From the NCBI RefSeq assembly GCF_040438645.1, contig NZ_CP159253.1:1922001-1986000 (forward strand): a DNA stretch of 64,000 nucleotides, read 5' to 3'. Below are positions 54,144 to 62,960 of the stretch, piece by piece. The notes beneath the pieces are model-generated. The model searched no databases and was not told the origin of the DNA. It saw only the letters and a program-made list of their open reading frames with translations. Source of the DNA: Mesorhizobium sp. WSM2240. GTDB lineage: Bacteria; Pseudomonadota; Alphaproteobacteria; Rhizobiales; Rhizobiaceae. The position numbers and the translations under genes were made by a program. The first letter of the stretch is position 1. The number at the start of each line of letters is the position of its first letter.

Positions 54144-54809
54144 TCAGCGCTGATCGAGCAGCTTGATCTGGAGATCTTCCCAGTGCTCCTTGAAGGCCTC
54201 CCGGGCGGTGTCGAAGTGGCGGCTTCTCAGACTTTTGACAAGTCGCTCATGCTCCAGCGCCATTTCCTCGGCGGTGCCGTAGAAGGCCTGCCGCTGGACA
54301 AGAAGAAGCTCGATCTCCCCTTCGAGGTTCGAATAGGCTCGCTTCAGGCGGGCGCTCCCGCTCGCTGCGATGATGGCGCGATGGAAGTCGCGGTCCGCAG
54401 TAACCAGCGCCGACCTGTCTGAGGATAGGGTCGAGGCATGCATGACCTCGACCGCCTCGAGCGCCAGGGGCGGAATGACTCCGGTCAGCACGATCAAACG
54501 AATGGCTTCGCCCTCTATGGCGCCGCGCACCCGTGTGATGTCGACAATGTCGTCCGGTCCGAATTCGGGCAGCATGAAGCCTCGGTTCGGGATCTGGCGC
54601 AGCAAGCCCTGTGTGACGAGCAACTGGGCCGCCGCAGGGAACGTGTGCCGTGAGGTCGAGTGCTCTTCGCACATCCTGGCGTCGCGGAGGAATTCGCCAG
54701 GCTGGAAATCTCCCGACAGGATGCGGCATCGCAAGTTCTGCGCCAGGATATCTACAGCGCTAACGGGGACGGGTTCAGCGTTGGCGTCAAGGTCCTGGAC
54801 TTGCTTCAT
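54144..54809 (-). CDS. GntR/FCD-family regulator
   Basis: A 221-residue regulator. It has the N-terminal winged helix (DILAQNLRCRILSGDFQPGEFL, then SRHTFPAAAQLLVTQGLLRQI, NRGFMLPEF) and the C-terminal FCD domain (VRGAIEGEAIRLIV, DRDFHRAIIAASGSARL, EHERLVKSLRSRHFDTAREAF with metal/ligand histidines). It is transcribed in the same direction as the aminotransferase upstream of it (54890-56260). TTGTACAA palindromes upstream of the kinase and dehalogenase genes are candidate targets. Confidence 0.9.
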   Translation of the reverse strand: MKQVQDLDANAEPVPVSAVDILAQNLRCRILSGDFQPGEFLRDARMCEEHSTSRHTFPAAAQLLVTQGLLRQIPNRGFMLPEFGPDDIVDITRVRGAIEGEAIRLIVLTGVIPPLALEAVEVMHASTLSSDRSALVTADRDFHRAIIAASGSARLKRAYSNLEGEIELLLVQRQAFYGTAEEMALEHERLVKSLRSRHFDTAREAFKEHWEDLQIKLLDQR

Positions 54810-54889
54810 GGGCCGGGTCGTTGATGATGTTGCGCGTGCAGCTGCGTCAGGTGCCGCAGCGCCGGCAAAGGATCCTATTGCATCCGCTC

Positions 54890-56260
54890 TTAGGTCTGCA
54901 CCGCCCGCAGCGCATTGTCGACACCTTCGAGCAGACGTCCCGCATTCGCTGATGTGAAGACAAGAGGCGGCCTGATCTTGAGAATATGCGCATCTGCTCC
55001 GGTCGCGGAGATGAGAATGTGCTGGTCGCGCAGAGCATTGACGGCCGCAAGCGCACGATCCATGTCCGGAACCTTTCGGTCGCGGTCCTTGACGAGTTCG
55101 ACGGCAAAATAGAGGCCCGCCCCACGCACATCGCCGACGAATTCGTATTTGTTCTGCAGGTTGCGGAGGCCGTCGAGGACTTCACCGCCGACCCTGGTCG
55201 CGTTGTCCATCAGATTCTCTTCGAAGATCGTATCGAGCACGGCCTGCGCGGCGGCGATAGCGACGGAATTGCCGCCGAACGTGTTGAAATAGCGCATGCT
55301 GGCCCCGAACTCGGCTACAAGCTCTGGTCGCACCACCAGACCCGCAACCGGATAGCCGTTGCCCATGGGTTTTCCAAGGGTGACGATATCCGGATCGACC
55401 TTGTGACGGGCGTGCCCCCAAAGGTGGGTGCCGGTCCGCCCGAAACCGGATTGTACTTCGTCGGCGATGAACAGGCCGCCGGCCTTGCGTACGACTTCCG
55501 CCACCGGCGCCAGCACGTCCGTGGGCTCGACATAGAGACCGTCGGAAGAGAAGACGGAGTCGGCGATGAACGCGGCCAGGCCGTGGCCATGCCTTTCGAG
55601 ATCGGCAATCTGTCGCGCAACATCCTCCGCCATCCGCCGGCCGATTTCCGCGACGGGCAAGCGGTATGAATCCGGGGCGGCGACCGTTCGAACATAGGGA
55701 TCTAGCGCCGATTTCTTGCCGAGCGACGGCGAGATTGCCGCCACCGCGCCGCTATTGCCGTGATAGGCTTCGGCCGTGACGATGACGCCGGTCCTGCGTG
55801 TGTGATAGCGGGCGATGCGCAAGGCGAGATCATTGGCTTCGGAGCCGGTGCAGGTGAACATCGCGCATCCGGTCCGGCCGAGTTCGCCACCCAAGGTATT
55901 GATCAGGGCTTCGGCATAGTCCAGCAGGGATTCCTGCATGTAACGCGTGTGGGTGCAGAGGATTTCGAGCTGTTTCTGAACAGCCTCGACGACGTGTGGA
56001 TGAGCGTGACCCAGCGATACAACATTGTTGTAGGCGTCGAGATATTCGTTGCCATGCTTGTCATAGAGGAAAACGCCCCTGGCGCGGGAAATCTCCACCG
56101 GCGTCTTGTAGAAAAGCCGATAGGCGGGGCCAAGCAGCCTTTGCCGCCTGGCCACATGCGCGGCGGCTTCACTTGGGAGATGAGCCGCGTCCTGAGGGTT
56201 GAAGCCATTCGCCATATCGCCACGGAAGCCCTTGGGCAGGGTGGTCGCTTGCTTGGACAT
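54890..56260 (-). CDS. Class III aminotransferase (AGXT2L/phospho-lyase type)
   Basis: A 456-residue PLP enzyme. It has RGVFLYDKHGNEYLDAYNNV, SLGHAHPHVVEAVQKQ, FTCTGSEANDLALRIARYHT, AEAYHGNSGAV, DSVFSSDGLYVEP, FIADEVQSGFGRTG and the PLP lysine in VTLGKPMGNGYPVAG. The YLDAYNNV and GHAHPHVV segments resemble the AGXT2L1/AGXT2L2 branch, which includes 5-phosphohydroxylysine and phosphoethanolamine phospho-lyases. That branch is often paired with an APH-type kinase; one is encoded upstream on the same strand but is frameshifted. The ATG at 56260 has an AGAGGAA site. Confidence 0.88.
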   Translation of the reverse strand: MSKQATTLPKGFRGDMANGFNPQDAAHLPSEAAAHVARRQRLLGPAYRLFYKTPVEISRARGVFLYDKHGNEYLDAYNNVVSLGHAHPHVVEAVQKQLEILCTHTRYMQESLLDYAEALINTLGGELGRTGCAMFTCTGSEANDLALRIARYHTRRTGVIVTAEAYHGNSGAVAAISPSLGKKSALDPYVRTVAAPDSYRLPVAEIGRRMAEDVARQIADLERHGHGLAAFIADSVFSSDGLYVEPTDVLAPVAEVVRKAGGLFIADEVQSGFGRTGTHLWGHARHKVDPDIVTLGKPMGNGYPVAGLVVRPELVAEFGASMRYFNTFGGNSVAIAAAQAVLDTIFEENLMDNATRVGGEVLDGLRNLQNKYEFVGDVRGAGLYFAVELVKDRDRKVPDMDRALAAVNALRDQHILISATGADAHILKIRPPLVFTSANAGRLLEGVDNALRAVQT

Positions 56261-56331
56261 TACGGTTCCTCTCGTGTCAGAAGGTCTGATATTTGTGCGA
56301 CCGACAACGAATTGAACCACTCGAGGTGAGC

Positions 56332-57331
56332 TCAACCCGCTTCGGTGTTGCGCAGGATGTAGCGGCTGTTCTCAGGGAAAAGTTCGGCGCGCCAGCAAGT
56401 CAGCAGCGCGCGAACCGCAAGTCGGCCCTGTGCCAGGAAGGGGATGAGCCGGAGCTCCTCGTCCGTCAGATCAGCGTGGCGGAGATAGCCGCGCAGAACG
56501 TCGCGGGGTTCGTCGAACAGGTCACGCCGCTTCCCACGGTCGAAGGTTTTGGGCATCTGGTTCATCAACGCCGTGGAGACATCGACGGCGATGGCAGTAC
56601 GAACCGCATCGCCGAAGTCGATGACGCCGGTCAGGAACTCCGAGCAAGTGTGATCAACGACAAGGTTGGACGTATTGAAATCGTTGTGAAGCACCTGCCG
56701 CCGGCACAGGTCGAGCTGCGGCTTGATCTCTGCAAACCGCTCCAGCGCACGAATGGTCCATGCGCGCTTGCCGCCCGCTGGAATGAAGCCCAGCAGATCG
56801 GAGAGATCGAGCAGGTGGGTGACATCCCATGCCAAGGTTCGACTGTCCGCGGGATGGGAAAAAACGGCCATGGCGAGGCGTAGTCTCGCCAGGATCTCGC
56901 CGATCCGCTCGCGCTGCCGGCCGGTAGAGGTCGTCCGGTCGAGCGGGGTGCCACTGAGAAAGGTGATGAGCCGCACCACGCGCCGCTCGCCGGCGCTAGT
57001 CGTGACGATGGGCAAATCACTGCCGTCGACGTCGCGATGGGCACGGGGAATGGGCAGGTCCGGAGCGCGTCCCTCGATGTCGCAAGAGCGCCACCTGGAA
57101 ATCGAGTTCCTCCACCCGCTCGGAGGGATGAGCGATTTTCAGGACGAACTTGCCGCGGTCCGCGCAGTCGAGGAGAAACGTGTCGTCTTTCTCGGTCTCA
57201 AAGCGCGTGGCCGAGCCGCGAATATCATAGAGACGTTCGGCGATTGCTTCAGCTTCCGCTGCACCGACGGGATGGCAGGCTTCGGAAAGCTCCGACGCGC
57301 GGGCTGGCTTGGTCTGTCGAAAGTAGCCCAT
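56332..57331 (-). pseudogene. APH-family small-molecule kinase (hydroxylysine-kinase-like), frameshifted
   Basis: The gene is in two frames. The first part (57331 to about 57085) has RGSATRFETEKDDTFLL, GKFVLKIAHPSE and LDFQVALLR. The second (to 56332) has DLPIVTTSAGERRVVRLITFL, QVLHNDFNTSNLVVD with the catalytic Asp, and GVIDFGDAVRTAIAVDV. Joined, they give one complete APH-fold kinase. The switch near 57075-57085 fits one extra base. The family includes hydroxylysine kinase and homoserine-kinase-II-like proteins. Just downstream is a phospho-lyase-type aminotransferase, the usual partner. Either the gene has recently died or the base is a sequencing error. Confidence 0.75.
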
Positions 57332-57400
57332 TTTCCACTCAGTTCAGGTGCCGCCGAAACAGGACTCAACGCCGCAGGCTTCCGTGTCGCGTACCCAGTT

Positions 57401-57412
57401 TTGTACAACAAT
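57401..57412. promoter_or_regulatory. TTGTACAA operator candidate, kinase side
   Basis: TTGTACAACAAT contains the perfect palindrome TTGTACAA (57401-57408). It lies 70 bases upstream of the kinase start on the minus strand. The identical 12-base word occurs in opposite orientation at 57650-57661, on the dehalogenase side of the same intergenic region. Symmetric TTGT-ACAA sites are typical GntR/FCD targets, and a GntR/FCD gene lies three genes away. Confidence 0.5.
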
Positions 57413-57649
57413 CTGCGCGCGCTAATTCAAGATGGGCTTCTGGTTTAACAGGAAGCGCAGGGGAAGCCTCGACTCATTTTGGGCTTGCAATCCGGCAGAT
57501 GTCGGGTCCAGTGCCATCACCACGAAATGTTGAGAGAATATTTGCCTTTGATGGAGCCAGCGGTCCTTTCGTGTGACGCGGACATCAAGGTGTGCGCCTT
57601 GCACCATCATGCCGTCGATGGCGGACCGGCGCCGAGTTCGCTCTCATAA

Positions 57650-57661
57650 ATTGTTGTACAA
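57650..57661. promoter_or_regulatory. TTGTACAA operator candidate, dehalogenase side
   Basis: ATTGTTGTACAA, the reverse complement of the word at 57401-57412, with the palindrome at 57654-57661. It is about 250 bases upstream of the dehalogenase start on the plus strand. The two inverted copies suggest one regulator bound at two divergent promoters. The remaining parts of 57332-57909 hold no recognisable gene. Confidence 0.5.
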
Positions 57662-57909
57662 TACTCCGTAGTAGGGTAGCCCGGAATGCGGTGCGAGCGG
57701 ATCGTTCGCCTGCGCGGGGGTGTCGATCGTGACGGCACGCTTTGGCCACCCTTCCGGCCTCAGGGCGACAGATTGTGCCTAAGGAGCGGCCAAATTCAGT
57801 ACAATGCACTTCAAGCGGCGAACGTTCGAAAAGTTATGCTCCACTGTTCGCACAATTATGGCGTGCCGAGCGGCCAGTCTGGGTCGTCAAATTGAAAGGA
57901 ACGCACGCC

Positions 57910-58600
57910 ATGACCAAATTTAGGTCAAAATATATCACCTTCGACTGCTATGGTACGCTGACCAACTTCGACATGGCTGGTGCAGCGCGGCGTGTCTATG
58001 CCGGGCGTCTTTCTGCTGAGGTGATGGCCAACTTCGTCGAGGCTTTCAGGGGCTATCGCCTGGACGAGGTCCTGGGAGCCCTGGAAGCCTTTCGCCGAGG
58101 TGGTGCACAATGCCGTCGAACGCAGCTGCAAGCGCATCGGTATCCAGTTCAAGCCCGAAGACGCGCAGCACATCTATGACGAAGTGCCGACCTGGGGCCC
58201 GCACCCAGACGTTCCGGCAGGGCTCTCCAGGGTGGCCAAGGAAATTCCGCTGGTGATCCTGTCGAACTCGATGAAAAACCTGATCATGTCGAATGTGGAA
58301 AAGCTCGGCGCGCCCATTCACACCGTCATCACCGCCGAAGAGGTTGGCGCCTATAAGCCGCTGATGAAGGGCTTTGAGTATTTGCTCGACAAGCTCGGCT
58401 GCGGTCCCGAAGACATCACCCACGTCTCCTCCTCTTTTCGCTACGACCTGATGCCGGCCTATGATCTGGGGATCAAGAGCAAGGTCTGGGTCAACCGCGG
58501 CCACGAACCCGCCAATCCGTTCTATGAATATACCGAGGTCAAGGATATCGGCGGACTAGCCGCCGCCGTCGGCCTGGAACCGGTCCTGAAGCGCGCCTGA
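57910..58600 (+). pseudogene. Haloacid dehalogenase-like gene with frameshift
   Basis: A close paralogue of the intact gene at 35283-35972. The first frame has MTKFRSKYITFDCYGTLTNF and YRLDEVLGA; the second has VHNAVERSCKRIGIQFKPED, LVILSNSMK, GAYKPLMKGFEYLLDKLGCG and RGHEPANPFYEYTEV. The frames separate at 58078-58081, where GCC-CTGG has one C more than the paralogue needs. Removing it gives a full 229-residue protein. Everything else, including the nucleophile aspartate and the start, is intact, so the event is recent or an error in the sequence. Confidence 0.85.
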
Positions 58601-58637
58601 AAAACCAGCGCTCAGGCACTGTTGCTACGATGAGACC

Positions 58638-58664
58638 GGGGCGGTTCATTCGCCCCTTCTCTTT
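58638..58664 (+). terminator. Terminator after the dehalogenase gene
   Basis: GGGGCG at 58638-58643 pairs with CGCCCC at 58651-58656 around seven bases, followed by the T-rich tail TTCTCTTT. It lies 38 bases after the dehalogenase stop. The stem resembles the terminator core behind the paralogue at 35204-35240. Confidence 0.65.
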
Positions 58665-58774
58665 ATCGTTCGAACGGGAGCAAGCATGGCCTTTTGGGGA
58701 CCCCTTCCGCACGAGTGACCTGCTGGCGTCAGAAACCGGTGTGACCGAACGTGACGCCACGACACGTCGGGCCC

Positions 58775-59010
58775 GAATGTGTCGCCCGGATAGGCGACGT
58801 CAGTCGTCCGATAATTTTCTTGGATCACATCGAAGAAAGTTTTCTGGTGTCCGAACACGACCGAATATGGCCATAGAATGTTGATCCAGGAATCCCCGTC
58901 GGCGCAAATCTTCGGACCGACGGCCTCCCTCAGCGACCTCCATCGCCATGAGGTTCTCTCTTCCGTGAGGTATTCATCGTAAACTTGTTTTGGGGCGAGC
59001 GCCTTTCCTC
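58775..59010 (-). pseudogene. Possible SGNH/GDSL-like hydrolase fragment
   Basis: On the minus strand a frame without start codon reads APKQVYDEYLTEERTSW, then ICADGDSWINILWPYSVVFG, TFFDVIQENY and VAYPGDTFG. The GDSW near the start and the spaced GDTF resemble the N-terminal part of an SGNH-type hydrolase. After that the similarity is lost and no catalytic C-terminus is present. The rest of 58665-59532 shows nothing recognisable. This is a weak call. Confidence 0.3.
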
Positions 59011-59532
59011 TACTGTCCTAGACATCATAAACGAGACAAACGGACGGGTTCTTCTCCATCCGAAGGTTTGCAAGAGTTTGCTTTGCAGGCGCACTTTTGG
59101 TATTTGGCAGGTCTTCCTCCCTCAGTTGCACAATGCCACAACCTGCAACTCCGCGTGCCCAATATCAACAGGTCGCGTCTTGAGTTCGATGTCGAAGGTA
59201 CAAGCCTAGCGGAAATCCTAAAGCCCGTTACGTCGCAGGAGTTAGCAGCTAAAGTCGTCACAGGTTTGGGGATAATTGCGAAACTGACCCCGAGGAGACG
59301 CGATGAGTGCAGGAGATGAAGCCGCAGGCCCCGCTTCTAAGCCCAGCGAATTCGAGATATGAGCGTTGATGACAAGTGAGGGTCCGCCACCTGCATCCCT
59401 GGCACGTTTAGGTTTGCTTGGCGCACCCCGAGCGACCGCGCCGGAGTCCACGCTTGTTAGCAGCGCAGTTCTGCCAGATACCGAGCCGGGAAACCGGAGA
59501 GGAACGAATGCGAAAGACGAAGGAGACTCATC

Positions 59533-59881
59533 ATGCCTTATATTGAAGGATTCGTTGCCGCCGTGCCGACCGCCAACAAGGATGAGTATGTGAAGCATGC
59601 CAAGGAGGCTGTGGCATATTTCAAGAAGCTCGGAGCCACGCGATGCGTGGAATGCTGGGGCGACGACGTGCCCAAGGGCGTTCTTACCGACTTCTACAAG
59701 GCCATCCAGGCAAAGGATGATGAGACGCCCGTTTTTAGCTGGATCGAGTATCCCGACAAAGCCGCGCGAGACGCAGCCAACAAAGAAGATGAGCGAAGAC
59801 CCGGACATGGCGAACATGCAGATGCCGTTCGACGGCAAACGAATGTTCTGGGGCGGCTTCGAGCAGATAGTGAACGAGTAG
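59533..59881 (+). pseudogene. DUF1428-family gene with frameshift
   Basis: The first frame begins MPYIEGFVAAVPTANKDEYV and continues LGATRCVECWGDDVPKG, FYKAIQAKDDETPVFSWIEY. After the AACAAAG at 59779-59785 the family sequence continues in the next frame as KMSEDPDMANMQMPFDGKRM and FWGGFEQIVNE. One extra A accounts for the shift. The family is a small stress- or antibiotic-related fold of unknown biochemical role, about 115 residues, which is what the corrected frame gives. A GAAGGAGA ribosome site precedes the start. Confidence 0.8.
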
Positions 59882-60375
59882 CCAGTTGCCACCAAGCTGT
59901 TGCTACGGCCTTCCTGGGCAGTGCGGTCGCACTACGTTGGAAACGACCGCAGCAGTCCCCAACATAGATTGAGGAATGACAGTTTCGGGGTGGGAAGCTG
60001 CCAGTCTGCTTTCGGAGAACAACGTAGGAAAGCTGACGTTCGGCTTGTACTTCTCTTGTCCCGCTCTCGGCACCCACGCCCAACATCCAAAATTGGGCGA
60101 GATAGACTCAAACTGCCGGCGCGAGGATGCGATAGACGTTCGACCGCAGCGCCTCAATCACCGATCGCAGGGTTTCCTGCCGGTGTTGTCCAGTGACGGG
60201 GAGCACATGGGCCTCGTATGGCCCAAGATCGGTGAATTGGGCATGAAGGTCTGCAACGACCTGTGGATCGCTCAGGCTATCTCCGCCGCGCGCCTCACCA
60301 GAGATTCAGAGTGCCGGGATTGAGCAACTTATTCCAGAGATAGACTGCTAGATCATATCCGAGCCAACCAGGACC
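59882..60375. other. Intergenic region in a decay zone, no gene assigned
   Basis: About 490 bases between the DUF1428 gene and the nuclease relic. An open stretch on the minus strand (about 60120-60290, reading DPQVVADLHAQFTDLGPYE and onwards) has protein-like composition but no start, and no family was recognised. It may be another gene fragment. Confidence 0.3.
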
Positions 60376-60935
60376 GATGCACCGGAGACGTCACAGCTCT
60401 GCAAAAACGGTCGCGGTATGGATTACCACTGTGGCACTCAGTCGGCGAATGCACTTGCAGATTTTCTGGCGGCCTCATCACCGACAAGATGCGAATTCGT
60501 CGAGCGGGATCAATACAGCCGCTTCGTCGGCAATTGCTCTCGGACAGACGGCGAGAGCGTTCAGCGGTGGCTGGTTCGTGGCGGCCACGCGATGGACTGG
60601 CCCCGATAGAGCCACGGTGCATTCGCCCAGGAGCAGTCGGCCGCTAGGTTCGAAGGAATTGGCATCTGGCAGGGTGAGTTCCAGCCGCCGTGGGAATGGC
60701 GAGCCGCCAGCTTGAACCGACAGTCCCCTCGGCCGTGCCCTTGATGACGAGTTCGGCCGAAGTCGGATGCGATATCAAGGGCAACATCTCCTCAAAGGGC
60801 GAACGAATCTATCACGTGCCGGGGCAGGAACATTACGCCCGCACCAAGATATCGAGATCCAAGGGCGAGAAGTGGTTCTGTAGTGAAGAAGAAGCGCAAG
60901 CCGCAGGATGGCGACGCGCTAGACTAGAAGGTAAT
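60376..60935 (+). pseudogene. Staphylococcal-nuclease-like gene, broken
   Basis: One frame reads DAPETSQLCKNGRGMDYHCG, SANALADFLAASS, RCEFVERDQYSRFVGNC and WLVRGGHAMDWPR. A TAG at 60607-60609 stands where a tyrosine codon is expected, followed in the same frame by SHGAFAQEQ and GIGIWQGEFQPPWEWRA. The C-terminal domain (CDIKGNISSKGERIYHVPGQ, GEKWFCSEEEAQAAGWRRAR) is in another frame. Together these are a rhizobial exported thermonuclease-like protein. The N-terminus with signal peptide is missing, so the gene has a truncation, a stop and a frameshift. Confidence 0.75.
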
Positions 60936-61054
60936 CTCAACACTTCCATCACGCGTCCGAGTACCGCGGCGGCAGCGACCACCCTCAGAGTCGAAAGAGA
61001 GGTACAGCGCACCTTCGCTGCAAACGCAGGTGCGCAAAATCGGAGGCCTGCCGA

Positions 61055-61165
61055 TCAACTTGTATGAAGTTGGGTCCTCTTGGCGCAGCCGTTGCCGTCT
61101 CCCGGGCCTGCTGCAGCCGGCGCGATGGCGAACAGGGCGATGAGAACAGCGACGAGAATGCGCAT
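61055..61165 (-). CDS. Possible short secreted peptide
   Basis: A 36-residue frame with a good ribosome site (CAGGAG, eight bases before the ATG). It has a clear signal-peptide-like N-terminus (MRILVAVLIALFAIAPAAA) and a short tail GPGDGNGCAKRTQLHTS. It may be the surviving start of a longer exported protein, as expected in this decay zone. No family is recognised. Confidence 0.35.
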   Translation of the reverse strand: MRILVAVLIALFAIAPAAAGPGDGNGCAKRTQLHTS

Positions 61166-61428
61166 GGTCAGAACTCCTGCTTTTCAGACTGCCCGAACTG
61201 TAGCGCGTAACTGCCGCCCGACGAGGGCAGGAAGTTCAACATTTTGAGAGCAACTTCTTCCGCCGAAGAACGCAGCGGCTACTTTTGAGCCGATCGTAAC
61301 TTTCAGCTGCTGGCCGGTGAAGGGGCCGGGGACAACGGCCGGGTCCAGGGCCGGTGGCGACCAAGGGCGTCTGGACTCGCCTGCTTGAAAGAGGTCCGCT
61401 AAAGGTTCAGTCATTGCTGTGAGATTGA

Positions 61429-62037
61429 ATGCCGTCGGCGGCGCAGCGGGCGGAGGAACGCCTGGTGATTGTTTGGATTTCGGGTCCGACTGGCTCGGGA
61501 AAGAGCACTGTGGCCGGGCTAATGGGTGGAACAGGCTATCGAGTCATTCGCGAAGAACTCCCCCAAGACCTGTTCCAAGCCTTTCGGCGTGATCCGGCAC
61601 GTCACTGCGCCTCGCTGCAAGAAGCCATCATTCTGTCCCGAGCGACGCAGTGGCGGATCGCCGCCGGGCGCAAAAACGTGGTGTTCGATCGCAGCGTAGA
61701 CGAGGACATAGACGTCTTCTGCCGGATGCACCACGAGCGCGGCCTTCTGGAATACAGCGCCTATGCACGCCTTCGCTTCCTGGCCGAGAACATCATTGCG
61801 GAATTGCCGAAGCCGGACCTGATAATTTACCTGTCGCCACGCCTGGACGTGCTTACCACTCGCGTCATTGACGTCGGACACCCTCAGTTCATCGCAGACA
61901 ACCTCCAGCGCCAGGTGGCGCTGTATGAGGAGTGGTTTCGCAGACAAAACGGGGCAGCGATCAGAATCGACAATTCGGCTTGCGACCGGGGAACGCTCGA
62001 GAGCCTCTTCAAACTGGCGGCTGGGCATCACTCCTGA
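61429..62037 (+). CDS. Deoxynucleoside-kinase-like P-loop protein
   Basis: A 202-residue protein. It has the P-loop ISGPTGSGKSTVAGLM, a lid-like REELPQDLFQAF, AIILSRATQWRI, the NVVFDRSVDEDIDVF motif resembling the DRS of deoxynucleoside kinases, and PKPDLIIYLSPRLDVLTTRV. Family members phosphorylate deoxynucleosides with ATP. It is the only gene of the 58601-63230 zone that looks complete. It stands alone, without a recognisable operon. Alternative starts exist 10-12 codons downstream. Confidence 0.75.
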   Translation: MPSAAQRAEERLVIVWISGPTGSGKSTVAGLMGGTGYRVIREELPQDLFQAFRRDPARHCASLQEAIILSRATQWRIAAGRKNVVFDRSVDEDIDVFCRMHHERGLLEYSAYARLRFLAENIIAELPKPDLIIYLSPRLDVLTTRVIDVGHPQFIADNLQRQVALYEEWFRRQNGAAIRIDNSACDRGTLESLFKLAAGHHS

Positions 62038-62139
62038 CGGAGACAATCGCCTGCTTTGACCGGCGCAGAACCGTGGTCGGATACTCGCTAGCGAACAAGC
62101 TCGATGGACGGCAATGCCGCGATATCAAACCATTGGGCT

Positions 62140-62229
62140 ATGCTCACCGCATTCATTCTCGGCGGAACCGGCCAGATCGGCCTCGCCGTTGCGAAGCGCA
62201 GGCAGGGTAAAGTAAATTTCACAACCTGA
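62140..62229 (+). pseudogene. N-terminal relic of an NAD-dependent epimerase/SDR
   Basis: The frame reads MLTAFILGGTGQIGLAVAKR and ends 9 codons later. GGTGQIG is the nucleotide-binding motif of extended SDR/epimerase proteins, at the expected distance from the start. The remaining 250 or so residues are missing. The truncation is followed by the ilvD fragment. Confidence 0.5.
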
Positions 62230-62275
62230 CCCCGCGCCAGTACGCTACCGTCGATCCGGATTTAAGGAGGCGGTT

Positions 62276-62960
62276 ATGGCCCACAACGAACGCTCACAGC
62301 ACATCACCCGAGGCATCGCCCGTTCGCCGAACCGGGCGATGTATTACGCACTGGGTTATGAGAAAGCCGATTTCGACAAGCCGATGATCGGCATCGCCAA
62401 TGGGCACTCCACGATCACGCCATGCAATGCCGGGCTCCAGCCGCTCGCGAACGCGGCCGTGGACGCCATCAAGGCGGCCGGGGCCAATCCGCAAATCTTC
62501 GGGACGCCCACCATCTCGGATGGCATGTCCATGGGAACGGAGGGCATGAAGTATTCCCTCGTCTCGCGTGAGGTCATCGCAGACTGTGTAGAGATTTCGG
62601 TGCAAGGACAGTGGATGGATGGCGTTCTGGTGATTGGGGGCTGCGACAAGAACATGCCCGGCGGCATGATCGGGATTCTCCGCGCCAATGTTCCAGCCAT
62701 TTACGTCTATGGGGGCACCATCAAGCCCGGCCATTGGAAAGGCCAGAGCCTGTCCATCGTGTCGGCTTTCGAGGCCGTTGGCGCTTATATGGCGGGAAAC
62801 TTGAGCGAGGAGGATTTCGAAGGCATAGAGCGCAACGCCTGTCCGACAACCGGCTCCTGCGCCGGCATGTACACCGCCAACACCATGAGTTCCTCCTTCG
62901 AGGCGCTGGGCATGTCGCTGTTCTACTCCTCCAACATGGCTAATCCCGACCAGGAGAAGA
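62276..62960 (+). pseudogene. ilvD: Dihydroxy-acid dehydratase, N-terminal fragment
   Basis: The start and the first 225 or so residues are well conserved: [100 protein letters not shown]. Cysteines for the iron-sulfur cluster ([20 protein letters not shown]) are present. At NPDQEK the similarity ends, and the frame runs into an unrelated SnoaL-like sequence. The full enzyme has about 560-610 residues, so two thirds are lost and branched-chain amino-acid synthesis must rely on another copy. A GGAGG ribosome site precedes the ATG. Confidence 0.85.

Noticed and set aside
59255..62235. Similar AACTGACCCC-like words at about 59280 and 62225 as insertion-sequence ends
   Set aside because: The shared part is only about ten bases, no transposase lies between them and no target duplication was found.
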